A stretch of 64,000 bases of DNA. Origin: Salminus brasiliensis. Its lineage: Eukaryota > Chordata > Actinopteri > Characiformes > Bryconidae. The notes under the pieces were generated by a model. That model saw nothing but the letters and a program-made list of their open reading frames with translations. It was not told the DNA's origin and did not search any database. Where the stretch lies: positions 9,874,449 through 9,938,448 of the forward strand of contig NC_132891.1 of assembly GCF_030463535.1 (NCBI RefSeq). The letters run 5' to 3'. This document shows, piece by piece, positions 12,289 through 23,251 of the stretch (its first letter is position 1; each line of letters starts with the position of its first letter). The position numbers and the translations under genes were made by a program.

Positions 12289-15200
12289 GACTGGTATATA
12301 CAGTGAATCACTCAAAAACAATGCAGTCTGAAGATGATGATGATGGTGATGATGATGATGAATATTATTATTATTAGTATTGTTGTTGGTTATTATTATT
12401 ATTATTAGTAGTAGTAGTAGTAGTAGTTGTAGTAGTATTACTGAGAATGGTATAGACAGTGTATACCTCATAAAAAAACATGCAGTCCGATGATGATCAT
12501 GATTATGATGATGATGATGATGATGATGATTATTGACACTGGTATAGACAGTGTATACCTCCTAAAACAATACATGCAGTCTTATTATGATAATTGTTGA
12601 TATTAAAAGAAAGGCCGTTGTAGGAGATGTGACTGTGCTTTGTGCTGTAAAATAACTAATTCTAAGACAGTAGTGTCCGCGGTCATGCAATACAGGCATG
12701 TTACCCTAACTAAGCATTTAGCACAGGTCAGTTGGATGTAGGGGGCTAAAAGAACCCTTCCCAGGATCCATCCTTCCTCATTATAATGAACATAGCTTTG
12801 AATACCAGTTGAAAGGATACAGTCCTAGAGGCATTTGCATCCAAATGTCAAACAGCAAACTGCACCACAAAAGAATACCCCAGAGGTGGCCAATTCCACT
12901 GTACATTCTGATGTCCTTCTCTTTCGTTATGCCACTGGACAAGATCCTGCAATTCCTCAGTGGTGTGTGTTGCTCTGAGCATGCAATGAGAGCGATGCTG
13001 CACTCATGGCTAATTCAGAAATTCAAAGCAGCTGAAGGGAGCTGTGGAGCTGACTGATGCTCGTGTCTGGAGCATTCATTAGCAAAGTCCCTTAGTTCTG
13101 CTTCTCTTCACCAAATGGGTGAGCTGATGAGCTGCCAGATAGTGATCAAATATTTATGACAGCTTTCCACAGCACTCAAACACAGCCTCTCTTGTTTTTC
13201 TATGAGAGTGTGTGTGTATGTGTGTGTGTGTGTGTTTTATACTTAATATTGATTGCTTCCTCTTATTCCATGAAGTGTAGATCATCACTGACACTAACCA
13301 GTAGTCAGACGGGCAAATGCATATGCTGATGGCCATACACACTCATTTTCATCTCTGACATTTATTACTCTGTACTGATGTGTGATGGTACTAAAGTCAG
13401 CTGTCTCTGATAGTATCAGTGGTTATGAGTTATCACAGATGCCACCACTTCATGCTTTGTCTTTATCGCCCATTCATAGCAGGTAGTACGTAGTTAATGA
13501 TAATAATAATAATAATAATAATCATCGTCATCATCATCATCATCATCATCATCAGTTTAAAACTGCAGAGGAACCTCATAAGATGCTTTGAGGTACCTTC
13601 AAGGAACCTTTTTCTTCTAAAAACATTTTTCTTCAAGGTTCCGTAAAGCACCTTAAGAGGTTCCTACACAGTTTCAAACTGATGATGATGATGAAGATTG
13701 TTATTATTATTATTGTTATTATTATTAGTAGTATTATTACAAACATTACTCCACAGTTTCCTCTCATAAGAATCTTTTAATAGTGTATATTAATGAAATC
13801 TATTGTTACAGGCCTTATGGCTAGTACTATTAACTAATATTTATCATTATGAGACTATGACTGTAACAAGATGATATGAAATTTTGTTTAACATTTATGT
13901 AGATAAACATACTTACTATATTGTAATTATTGAATTTGGCTTCTTTTAAAACATGATGCATTATATATTTTCTTGCTGTTTCAAGAAGCAGTGCTTGGAA
14001 TTTCAAATTTCTATGGCGTTTTTGCTGGCCAAAATAAATGAAACTAAAGCTAAAGCTAAAAATTACATTTTAATTCAACTTTATCTACCAGACAGAATCT
14101 GCAGACTAGGGGTCCTAACATAGCCTTAAATAATCTGATAAAATGTATAAAAGTTTAGCCATATATTTGACTTGCTAATCTCATATTTGAATTGTTTATT
14201 TTTATAATTTTGCAGGTGTCTAATGGCATTTGTGAGTCACCCGGCTTTCACGCATTAAAGGTGTCGTTTATGTCCATGCTAATCGATGGCAGATAGAGAT
14301 TAGGCTGAAAAATGTGGGAATATTCCTTTAAAACATCTCAAACCTCAGTCCTTTTTCGTTTCCTGCCCCCCCAGGCCTCTCTGCATCTGCCTCCTTGGTG
14401 TCTCTTGCCTGGATGATGGCATCTTACCAGAAGGCTCTGCGGGACTCCCGTGATGACAAGCTGCCCATGTCTTACAAAGCAGTGTTGGTACAGATGCTGT
14501 GGCACCTGTTCTCGGTGGGGGCACGAGCCATGGCCTTCGCACTGTTCGCCTCCATCTTCCAGCTGTACTTCGGCATCTTCATTGTGGCCCATTGGTGCGC
14601 CATGACCTTCTGGATCATCCAGGGCGAGACTGACTTCTGCATGTCCAAGTGGGAGGAGATCATCTACAACATGATGGTGGGCATCGTGTACGTGTTCTGC
14701 TGGTTCAGCGTGCGCGAGGGGCCCACAAGGTGTCGGCTGTTGCTGTACACCCTCATAGTGCTGGCAGAAAACGTGGCCCTCACTGCAGCTTGGTACCTTT
14801 ACCGGGGGCCACGCATCTCCGACTTCTACGCCGTGGTGGTGGTCTGTGTGGTGGCTTGCAGCTACGCCCTGGGCACGTTCTTCATGTTCGTGTATTACTG
14901 CCTGCTGCACCCGGACGGCCCTGTGTCGGCCACTAATTTGGGATGCGGCATGATGGAGGTGGGGGCCATCTCGGAGCCTTGCCTTTCATCCGTGACCTCA
15001 GCCCCACCTCCAGACGTGGTCAGCAGCCCACCCAGGACGTTGCAGAGGACTAAAGGAGGAGCAGAGCAGGACGCAGCAGGAGGGGAGGGTGCTGATGTGT
15101 TTCAGGTGCGCCCTCCTGCCGGTTTAAGGACCCCTGCGCCCCGCCTCACCCCAAAGACAGAAGGGCCGGTTATCCGCATCGACCTGCCCAGGAAGCAGTA

Positions 15201-15345
15201 CCCCGCCTGGGACGCCCACTTCATCGACCGTAGGCTGCGCAAGACCATCTTAGTTCTAGAAAGCGCAGCCCCAGTCACCCCCAGGATCCAGTACCGCTGC
15301 CTAGGCACGCCTAAGGAGGTAATGGAGTATGAGACGACAGTGTGA
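9350..15345 (+). CDS. xkr7: XK-related protein 7 (last two coding exons, 5' part missing)
   Basis: Two exons are visible: 9350-9537 (acceptor 'ttcag', donor 'gtcagt') and 14375-15345 (acceptor 'ccccccag', TGA stop at 15343-15345). They join in phase 1 through a glycine codon and give about 385 residues without a frame break. Exon 2 encodes the conserved XK-family stretch with '[20 protein letters not shown]' followed by 'PQLVLQLSI'. Exon 3 encodes several hydrophobic membrane segments, '[17 protein letters not shown]', and a cytosolic tail with '[12 protein letters not shown]' and '[15 protein letters not shown]'. It ends in YETTV, which fits XKR7 better than XKR4 or XKR6. The family are multi-pass plasma-membrane proteins; XKR4, XKR8 and XKR9 are caspase-activated phospholipid scramblases, while XKR7 activity is not established. 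The first exon is not in the window. Intron 9538-14374 is 4.8 kb and rich in repeats. Confidence 0.93.
9768..10229. mobile_element. Non-autonomous DNA element, CACTATAT inverted ends
   Basis: The left end starts 'cactatatgtccaaatg' and the right end is 'tacatttgtccatatagag', its imperfect reverse complement. The length is 462 bp and there is no coding capacity. Internal words recur in copies at 16702, 49228 and 3350. The superfamily is not assigned. It lies within the XKR7 intron. Confidence 0.7.
10230..10700. mobile_element. Linker plus truncated second copy of the CACTATAT element
   Basis: Bases 10230-10325 form a linker that is repeated almost word for word at 17003-17100. It is followed by a partial element starting near 'agagaggcagtgccggta' and ending with 'cccaataattttgtccatat' at about 10695. 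The full arrangement (complete element, linker, partial element) is therefore present twice in the window, about 7 kb apart. Confidence 0.6.
10723..10970. mobile_element. 248-bp MITE with CACTCTTA inverted ends
   Basis: The left end reads 'cactcttataaatgaagg' and the right end is 'cattatttttaagagtg'. The two ends match over about 28 bases with a few differences. Internal sequence includes 'ttttggttccataaag' and 'aaagaaccctttgtag'. Related fragments occur near 9575-9650 and at 44698-44760. It has no coding capacity. Confidence 0.65.
11731..12545. repeat. Higher-order ATT/GAT microsatellite array
   Basis: Runs of (ATT)n, (GAT)n and (GTT)n are interrupted by a conserved spacer of the form 'gagactggtatagacagtg'. 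The spacer occurs at about 11761, 11895, 12021, 12161, 12286, 12442 and 12535. Two spacer types alternate: 'actggtatagacagtg' followed by 'caatgcagtctgaagatg', and 'actagtataaacagtg' followed by 'caaaatcaatt'. The unit is therefore a dimer of about 265 bp. Open frames across it encode only Asp, Ile, Val or Asn/His runs and are not genes. Confidence 0.9.
13499..13737. repeat. AAT/CAT and GAT/ATT microsatellites
   Basis: Bases 13499-13552 hold (AAT)n followed by (CAT)n. Bases 13680-13737 hold (GAT)n followed by (ATT)n, the mirror-image order. Between them are 'ggaaccttttttctt' and 'aagaggttcctacaca' segments, which look like a small inverted-repeat element. The remainder of the intron up to 14374 is AT-rich and featureless apart from the acceptor. 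Confidence 0.8.
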
Positions 15346-16323
15346 ACCTATCAGACGCTTTCTCGCCCAGTTTGGCCACGTGCCAGACTCTCTTACTCTA
15401 AGCGCATGGTGCAGTCATGTCAGCCCGCAGAGTCAAGCCCTCCTGGCTTCGTTTGGCGGTGTTGACCTACGGCAGTGGCAGGGAGAACAAAAGAGAGGGG
15501 GGGGAAGAGGGAACAAAACCAGAACAGTGCTCGCCAGCTCTCCAAATGGCACGACCTCTATCTTTAATCCTTTCCATCTGTAGAAGTATCTGCTGTAACG
15601 GTCTGCTCTTTTAAAAGAGGGCTCCCTGGTGGTGTGGCGACACCCACCATGGCATTATTGCAGGTTACTGGAACAAAGGACAAAGAAGTCAGAAGGTCAG
15701 ATAGCATGTCACTGCGAGCAGGTCCTGCCGAATCTGAAATTGGAGAGAAGAGCGGGGCAACGGCGATGTAGAAGTGGATGTCACAGAGGGTACAGCGTAT
15801 TGTGGTACAGCATACGTATTTGCAGTGACGGTGCTTCAAAATGTCTTTACAAAGAAAACAACTTTGCTTGGATGTTAAATAAGCCCTTATGGCAGCTGTT
15901 CCAAAAAAAACAGCAGTTATTTGCCTGATGCTGAGCTCCAGTTGGTAGTTATTTATGGAGTCTGAGATGTCATAGCTTTTAGGTAAGGTGCAGTGTATGA
16001 ATAGTTTCATTCAAGGCCTTAATCAGCCCATGTAGGAAAGTCATGCAACACGTAGAAAAAGGACCAGGCCAAAAAAAAAAGAGGAGAACAAACACACCAT
16101 TTTTATCTCAAGGATAGACAATCCTGAACAGACCGACCCAAGACATTCCTTTATGATGAAAGTGATTACGGATCCACGTCTGCAGTATTTCACAGATGAT
16201 GTCTAAAAGCTAACAGGGCTCAAATGTTCTAAAAGTTTCTAGCTGGTCTATAGTGCATCTGCGATGATACTTCAGTGTATGTTTACATGTTTCTAACTAA
16301 TCCTCTTTTCTATGACTAATAAA
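15346..16323 (+). other. Probable XKR7 3' UTR
   Basis: This sequence follows the XKR7 stop codon directly and has no repeat family up to about 16400. It ends with an AATAAA poly(A) signal at 16318-16323. A 10-base A run lies near 16071-16080. The open frame on the minus strand at 15564-16010 has no recognisable similarity and is left out. The transcript end is inferred from the signal only. Confidence 0.5.
16318..16323 (+). promoter_or_regulatory. Candidate poly(A) signal for XKR7
   Basis: AATAAA within 'gactaataaaaaaac'. It is the first canonical signal after the stop that lies before the start of dispersed repeats. Another candidate lies near 16378. No transcript data are available. Confidence 0.4.
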
Positions 16324-16443
16324 AAAACAAGGTTAGCATTGTGGTTTCATGGTGATGAAGATTGGCTCGTCCTGTGCAATAAAAAGAAAACAGAAATGCT
16401 TGGATTGTAAATCTCCAGTTTGGAGGGTTATGTCACATACATA

Positions 16444-17411
16444 CAGTACTGTGCAAATGTCTTGGCCATCCGAGGAAAGTATATATGTATGGCATTCATT
16501 TGCTTTCAGAAATACAAATAAACAGTACATTAACTACAATGCGGTGATTTGAGGGGAGTGTGCCAGTTACCATCCAGTATCTAGTTTATCTACTACGTCC
16601 TTCATTAAAGTAAATCAGGTGAGCTGCTGGTGGAAGCTATGGCCATATAGTATCTGAAGGCACCAACCAAATCTGTATTCTTCTGACAAAGACTCAACGT
16701 GCACTATATGTCCAAATGCTATGTTAAGTTGCATCCATTGCTGAAACAGATGTGCAAATGCACACACACACACAGCTTGTCCAGGCCCTGCAGAAAAGTA
16801 TTGGCAATAGAATGGGACACGCTGGAGTAGATAACCATGAACCTATTGGCACTGTGCCTAATGCCAGGTGAGGGCTAGATGGATATAAAGCCCCCCACAT
16901 TGTGGAGCAGTCAGTATAAGCAGTATACATTCTTTTTAATACCCTTAATTTCAGAAGAAACAATGAATGAGAAGGTGTCCCAATACTTTTGTCCATATAG
17001 TGTATGTCCTAACGTATCTCTACACCCTTTTGATTTGTGAATTGAACTACTTTTAAGTGCACCTGTTGCTGACATCAAATGTGCACACACAGCTTGTACA
17101 ATCTTTACAGAGAGGCAGTGCCAGTAGAACAGGATGTTCCTGGAGCAGCTGCGCATGGGCCTTGGGTCACTATGTCCAATGTCAAGCACTGGATAGATGA
17201 GTATAAAGCCCCCCAGCATTGGGCTGTGGAGTACCTTCCATCCAGTACCTTCAGAATGAGTTGGAGAGCCAGCCTGCTTACGCAACATCAGTACTTAGCC
17301 TAAATGATGCACTTGTGGCTAAATGCTGTGAATCTTCACAGCAACATTCAGACTTCTAGTTGAGATGCGTTGGTTTAAACAGTAAGTCCATGAGACTTTT
17401 GCACAGTACTG
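16444..17411. mobile_element. Inverted-repeat DNA element (CAGTACTGTGCAAA ends), carrying nested MITEs
   Basis: The left end 'cagtactgtgcaaatgtct' is matched by the right end 'gacttttgcacagtactg' in inverse orientation. These ends resemble those of fish Tc1/mariner elements (knowledge of such repeats; no search done). The 968-bp interior has no transposase frame. It contains the nested CACTATAT element at 16702-17002 and its partial companion at 17079-17340, so the outer element was present before those insertions or was mobilised with them. Confidence 0.6.
16702..17002. mobile_element. CACTATAT-type element, internally shortened
   Basis: The left end is 'cactatatgtccaaatgct' and the right end 'cccaatacttttgtccatat' plus 'agtg'. 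At 301 bp it is shorter than the 462-bp copy at 9768. It is followed by the same linker and partial copy (17003-17340) as at 10230-10560. Confidence 0.65.
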
Positions 17412-17654
17412 TCGCTACAACATTTTTCTGTCATTTCACTCATTCCATTCATTCTGCACAGTGCTCTGACTAGAATTTTGCATCTCTTCCACATGTGATG
17501 CACAGGATTTCCCTTAACTTACTGTTTCTAAACTGACAGCCTCGCACACAAACACACACAATCCACAAACTGTATATCCCAGTTTCCTTTGTATGTTTAG
17601 AATCTATAAACATGGTACTTAAGATTGTTCTGGTCAAGATTAAAAAAATACAAT

Positions 17655-18030
17655 CGTCTGGGTTCGCAAATTAAGTCCTGAGCCATGCCACTTTGCCATC
17701 GGCTGTTGGTGTCAGAGAGAGCATAATTGGCTGTGCTCTTTCCGGATGGTTAGATGGCGCTCTCTCCCCTCATCATTCTTAAAGTGATATTGGCCGGCAC
17801 AGGCGTCTGTTAGCCGGTGCGATGGAGTTGGGGACCCGGCGCTTTCCTCAGATCGTGTCGGCTGCCCGGCGATGCCGCATTGGGAGCGGTTCGTAAAAAG
17901 GTGGAGGGTGGCTTCTCATGTATTGAAGGAGACGTGTTAAGTCCTTGCACTCCTAGTGTTGTGAGCATTGCTAGTGCTAGGGGAAGCTATGAACAGGTGG
18001 GTTAATTGGCAGTACCGAAAACACAATTGT
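17655..18030 (+). mobile_element. SINE-like element
   Basis: The start carries 'gggttcgcaaattaagtcct', compatible with a degenerate Pol III B box. The body includes 'gagagagcataattggctgt' and 'gatggcgctctctcccc', and the end 'gggttaattggcagtac'. The same body recurs at 38095-38455 and 54290-54480, which shows it is a dispersed family. The tRNA-derived head is inferred. Confidence 0.6.
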
Positions 18031-19374
18031 CCACAGTAAGGCCCATGTGGCCACTTAGAACTTCAGGTTGGACCGTTACTGGATCAGTGCAGTATATTGT
18101 AGTCATATGGTTTTTGTGTCGCCGGTAAGTCAATTGGTGCATCCATAGACACAGAAACGTATGGTTTCACTTCAGCATTATCTTTACACGCCCTGTCTCA
18201 GTACTGTGTTGCCATGTTGGTGCTAGCTGTAACACCTCAGCACAGCCTAATGTATGCTGTCCTATATCAGTCAAGACCATACCGGTACACTGGTTTATGC
18301 TGGATTTTACTTCAGACACATTAGCTAGACGTAAAGCCTTACACTGCTCATGTCAGACTGTGACTACTGTACAAAAAAAAGAAAAAAATACACAAAAGAT
18401 GGACTGCAGCCATGTGTGTGTGTGTAATTTGGAAAATAAAAAAACAGTGTTTACTGGCCTGACCAAAGCACCACCCTGGAAAGTGTCTTCTGTTTATTGG
18501 TCATGAAAATCTGTGTATTGGGAAGTTCAATATGGATTTACAAATGAAAAAAAAAAAACAGTTGGTCTTTTCTGTTTTTCTGCCAGTGGATTTTAGTCAG
18601 AGGCCAACACTGCACTCATGTGGATATAAGTGGAATAGCACCCCCACAGAGCAGACCACCAACAACATAGTATTAGTTGCCACTGCTGTAGCCTTTTTTA
18701 GATAAACAATAGAACAGTGTGAAGGCAGGTTAAAATGCTAAAATGATCAGTTAACTGATTACAGAATGTTTTTGGGAGTTAACTCAACTTGGATTAGTCG
18801 CAAGTTCTCCAACCTCACATTTATAGTTCTGCGTCTCAGTTTGGGCAACAATACAGTTTAGGTCAAGTCTTAAAATCATTAGTAAATGAGCTGCTGCTGA
18901 ACTTGATTAAATATTCTGTAAGATGTTTAGTCTCTGTTCCTCCTCGTGTTTACTGTTTATTCCCATCTGCAGGTTAAAAATTCATCTATCACATTTTTTC
19001 ACAATGGAATGCTGAGCTCTCGCTAGGATTTGATGATGATCTCCTCAAACTTGATGAGCAGCAGTTAGACTGTAGGGCCGGTCTAGAGCATAAAAACACA
19101 GTTCTGAGTAAATCTACCTTTACGTTTTTTTTTGGCCACAAATATGTACATGGGTTCCCAGCTCAAGACTGGCATAACTGTCTAACTGCCTGCTTGTCAG
19201 GAGACAGGAGATCTTAGGTTTGAGTTCCATCAACACCACAGCCCTCCATGGTCTGGAGTCTAGGAATAGGAAGGCATTCCCCCATGTAATAGGGGAACTG
19301 CTTAATATGAGATGTGAATAAATGGTAAACAATATGGAGGTGGAGGGACACAGACTAAACATTGTACAATATTT
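18031..19374. other. Spacer without recognised genes
   Basis: AT-rich intergenic sequence with short A runs near 18376 and 18547. A segment near 19185-19250 contains 'aggtttgagttcc', which resembles a Pol III B box, and may be a decayed SINE. No exon is supported on either strand. Confidence 0.4.
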
Positions 19375-19519
19375 TTAACCCCTTAATGCAGAAATGTTTA
19401 TTACACACTAAGGTGTATTACTGACTTCTGTACAAACTGGTGGGGCTGTTCTTTAGTAATAGAAGTTTGTGATAACACTTTCAGCACACCAGCAGGTCAT
19501 AGGCTGTTTAAGGGGTTAA
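19375..19519. mobile_element. 145-bp piggyBac-like MITE with TTAA target site
   Basis: The sequence begins 'ttaaccccttaatgcag' and ends 'ctgtttaaggggttaa'. The outer 12 bases form a perfect inverted repeat. TTAA at both ends fits the target duplication of piggyBac transposons, and CCCC at the start of the element proper fits their termini. The element is too short to encode a transposase. Confidence 0.55.
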
Positions 19520-20404
19520 GCAACTTCTGCTGCATCTCATTTACTAATGTGTTTGAGACTCAACTTGAACTGTATTGTTGACCAAACTTAGAGTTAGGAT
19601 AACTTTTGACTAACTCAAAAATTGTTGTTTTATCATCTGAAGTTGACCTGCCTTTATATTTTTTACAGTGTATGTAATTTATTATGCGTTATATTATACA
19701 ATATTCTGGTGAATATTTCTTTATGCAAATAATAGATTTACCAGAAACAAATACACAGATATCATTACTTTTTTTCACAGAATACAAAGATCTCATATAG
19801 GTATTAGAACTGTTACTAAATTTACTGAAGTAGCTCAAGAATGACCGGTAACCTTTATTTATGTGTAATTAAATGTATCTCTCATTTTATATGCAGAAAT
19901 GCAACAAATGCACTGGCCACATCAGTATATCCACATTGGGGGTTAGTGTATGCCTTCTATAATATATAATATACAACATCATGCATTACTCAGTCTCATT
20001 GCCACATGTTGTCACTGTTGTACAGTCTACAAGATGAGTTTAATCATATAGAATAACACCCAACCAAGACCAAAAAAGCATTTAGGCATTCAGTTGGTGC
20101 ATTAAGATGTCTCAATTCCATATAGAGCCACTACCTTCAAGGAACTTTTGACGAACCCCTTTTTAACAGCAAAATAAAAAAAAAAACTTGTAACTCATTT
20201 GTTTATAAATGCATGACCCCTTATGTTATATTGGGACGGTCTTTACTGTCTCATTGTGTTGGGTCCTAGAGACCCCATAATTCCAAAAGTATGAAATAAT
20301 AACAACTTGTTTTCATTCTTTTGATTTAATTACAACCTATTAGGCAGATAAAAATGAGACTCTATCCTCCCCTTTGGCAACAAAGGAAACGTTTTCGATA
20401 AGAT

Positions 20405-20540
20405 GAAGTAGTTGGTGTAGTGTACTGGGTAACAACCCAGCCTTTTCCATGGAAGAGTAGAGTGTGAATCCCTGATTCCATTATTTAAATGTAAGTCGCT
20501 TTGGACTAGAGCACCAGCCAAAAGCCTTAACGCCTTACTG
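20405..20540 (+). mobile_element. tRNA-derived SINE remnant
   Basis: The head 'gtgtagtgtactgggtaaca' resembles a tRNA-like A box region, with a degenerate B box ('gagtgtgaatccc'). The tail 'aaatgtaagtcgctttggac' is the 3' tail shared by many fish SINEs and their partner LINEs (family knowledge). Confidence 0.55.
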
Positions 20541-21097
20541 TGTCTTATATCATACATCCACTGTTGGTGGATGCTATCGGTAAAGTAAATAATGGAAAAA
20601 TGTATAAAAATGTAAAGAAAAGGGTATGTTTGTGGTCTTGATATGAAGAGGATGTGAGGGGTAACCTGGTATAAGGGCAAAAATAACCTCTGAGTAAAAC
20701 TGCCACTACCCCTTTGAATTAAAGTAACTCATGTGTGTCAGAGGTCTGATGATTATATTTGTAGTTGGTTTAAACTGAGATCTTTTTTCCCATAGTTCCG
20801 AACTTTCACCAAACCATGACATCACCTGATCCGGGATTTATGTGTACTGTTACACCCCTAATATTTAAGTTTGCTTGGTCTACAGGACCCCTAACATAGC
20901 GTGAGGGTTAATGTATGTGGTTTACGGCAGCTGCGAGATAGATGTTGGTTGCCAGGCACAGCCACAATCACAAGGTCCAAGCTATGATTAGCTTATCTAA
21001 GGCAGGTCTCTGGAAGTGAAAGGTGAGTGTCATAAAGCTTGGGGAATACTGGATGAAGAGAGGGAATATGATATGACACACAAATGTAAAGGTGCAT

Positions 21098-21376
21098 GTA
21101 TTTGTCACTGTACACTGTACAGCGACAAACCCATCTACCCACATTTAACCCATCTGGGGTACACACACACACACACACACACACACTAGGGGCAGTGAGA
21201 ACACAGACGCACCCAGAGCAGTGGGCAGCCAACTCCAGCGCCCGGGGAGCAGCGCCCGGGGAGCAGCGCCCTTGCTCAAGGGCCCAACAGTGGCAGCTTG
21301 CTGAGCCCGGGAATTGAACCCACAACCCTGTTATCAATATCCCGGCACTCTAACCACTGAGCCACCACTGCCCCAA
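21098..21376 (-). mobile_element. tRNA-derived SINE, minus strand
   Basis: Read on the minus strand the element starts near 21376 with a tRNA-like head. The A box is 'tggctcagtgg' and the B box 'gggttcaattcc', both close to the Pol III consensus. The body carries a duplicated 'cccggggagcagcg' segment, a CA microsatellite at 21161-21186 and an AT-rich tail. A degenerate relative lies at 29330-29450. Confidence 0.75.
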
Positions 21377-22930
21377 ATGTGCTGTCAGCAGTGCAAGCAT
21401 TTGTGTCATACTGGGTTTCCACAAGTAAACCTTTCAGCACACTTGGAAAAATGAGCGGAGAGGAGAGAGAAATCCTCTCTCACACAGAACTGGAGAGCTG
21501 AAATGAAGGTTCTTGCCACCAGCATGAATAGACATTGTTATCTGGTTGACTGTAGGTCATGACATCAGGTTACCAAAACTCAGGGTCAGGTCAGCGTCGA
21601 ATGGCAGTCTAGGCATCCAATACTGGGAGGCACTCTCGTCCTGTCTCCAGTATCATTTTAGTCTCCCATGATTAAAAGGCTCTTAGGCCCTGTCTCTACT
21701 CACACCCTTTGTTTGCATGTTCCCACTTAGCAGTACAAGTTCTTTCAGTTTCCTTAACAAGAGTGCTCACAAGCGCCCCCCTATGAGCATCTGACGCACC
21801 CCTTTCCTGGTGTTCGATTTTCAGTGTCTCCATTTGTACCCAGTTGAGATGCTGTTGTGTTCTGCAGTTCGTTATCTTTGAAATGATTCAGCAGCAGCAG
21901 CAGCTGTTAAGCCCAGCATCATGGCAACTGCGGTATTTGGCATTTAAGCAGCAGTACGGTCTACAGGTGAAGGGATGTGAGGCGAAGTGTGTGCCTATTC
22001 TGCTCTGAACTCTCTCATGTCTTATACACTCATGCAACTTTTACAACTTCATAGAAGTGTACACTTTAACTAGGGGCTTAGGGTGCTGAATTGGGACAGG
22101 GCCTTAGATGTCATGATAAAAGCATAAGATCAAGGGATTTCTAAATAACGCCAAGAATCTTTGTAGCAAGTTTATAGTGTTTTAAGTAATTAAACAAGTT
22201 AAAATGTCTCCGGTCTCTTGCTTACACCATTACATAAATAATTAAATTAATAAATAGATAAAAAATGAATAAACACTCATTATACCTTCCCTATTTTGTA
22301 TTTCATAAAAAGAAATCCCAGTTAATCTCAATCCAACATTACATTTGAATCTTGTTGTCACAGCTGTGGATCTTGGAGGTGGAGGTAAATGCAAGGAATA
22401 TGTTTAATAGAAATAACAAAACAGAGCAAAACAGGATACAAAAACAAGCATAACTAGACAACCAAACTAAAGTCAGACAGGGCTACAAAGAAGGCACGTG
22501 TGGGAACAATAACGACAAGGCGGGGCTAGGGTGGAGACCAGAGGGGACACAAACATAGTCATGTTCAAGAGCACATAGGGGAAAACCAAAACAAACTGGC
22601 AGAAGGAAAACGAAGACACACAGAGCATAGATATGAAAAATCTGAAAAATCACAATATATTGTCCTGCTTACAGTATTACAATATATCACAATATATTGA
22701 ATCATAACTCCTCTATCATGATACATATTAAATCTCCATGTTTCTACATTTCATTTGTTCACAATGTTTATTATGGAAACGTATTAATCAGACGTGCAAG
22801 AGATCATTTTCTGGTGCACTTCAAGAGCAGATGCACATGATGGATGTGTGCATGTGCACACTGCTGTGTGTACTGGTCGGTACATGATGCTGATTGGTGT
22901 CTTCACTGTTAGAAAGAGGGGAACTGCTCT
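21377..22930. other. Spacer upstream of the exon-cassette gene
   Basis: No exon is supported. Bases 22360-22640 are A-rich and G-rich without pyrimidine balance and may be a decayed dispersed repeat. Bases 22645-22740 contain repeated 'cacaatatatt' words. The sequence becomes CpG-rich after about 22960. Confidence 0.4.
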
Positions 22931-22939
22931 CAGTGAAGC

Positions 22940-23251
22940 ATCACCACATTCCTCTGGCGTCACATCTCCAGAACGCGCTGTCTGGAGACGCGCGTGGCGT
23001 CATAAAGCGCGCGTCGTTCAAAAAGATTCCTCTCTGGTCAGATGTTCAGTCGGTGTGTTGGTGAGCTCGAGCACGGCGGCCACTTTTCACTGCGATAAAG
23101 TTATTATCCATTATTTCAACCCTAGAGCAGCTTATCGATTCATTTCGACAGTAGATTTCTACCACTGCGTCTCCTTCAGTTTAGCTGATCATTTGAACAG
23201 CTCTCAGAAACCCTTCTGGGGATCAGCTTATCCCACGGTCTTCACACAGCT
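22940..23251 (+). promoter_or_regulatory. CpG-rich promoter and 5' UTR candidate of the exon-cassette gene
   Basis: CpG dinucleotides cluster at 22975-23100 ('gacgcgcgtggcgtcataaa', 'gcgcgcgtcgttc'), in contrast to the CpG-poor surroundings. The 'gcgtcataa' word resembles an ATF/CRE-type site. The start codon at 23252 follows with G at -3 and G at +4, a good Kozak context. The transcription start is not defined. Confidence 0.4.

Noticed and set aside
12038..12331. Open frames encoding Asp/Ile/Val or Asn/His runs
   Set aside because: They are translations of the ATT/GAT microsatellite.
14338..14910. 190-residue open frame on the minus strand
   Set aside because: It is antisense to XKR7 exon 3, which is GC-rich and has a clear family match; His/Gln-rich content is typical of antisense frames.
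21300..21376. Possible tRNA gene on the minus strand (A and B boxes present)
   Set aside because: The boxes belong to a SINE head. The cloverleaf cannot be completed and the element continues into a SINE body and repeat-bearing tail.
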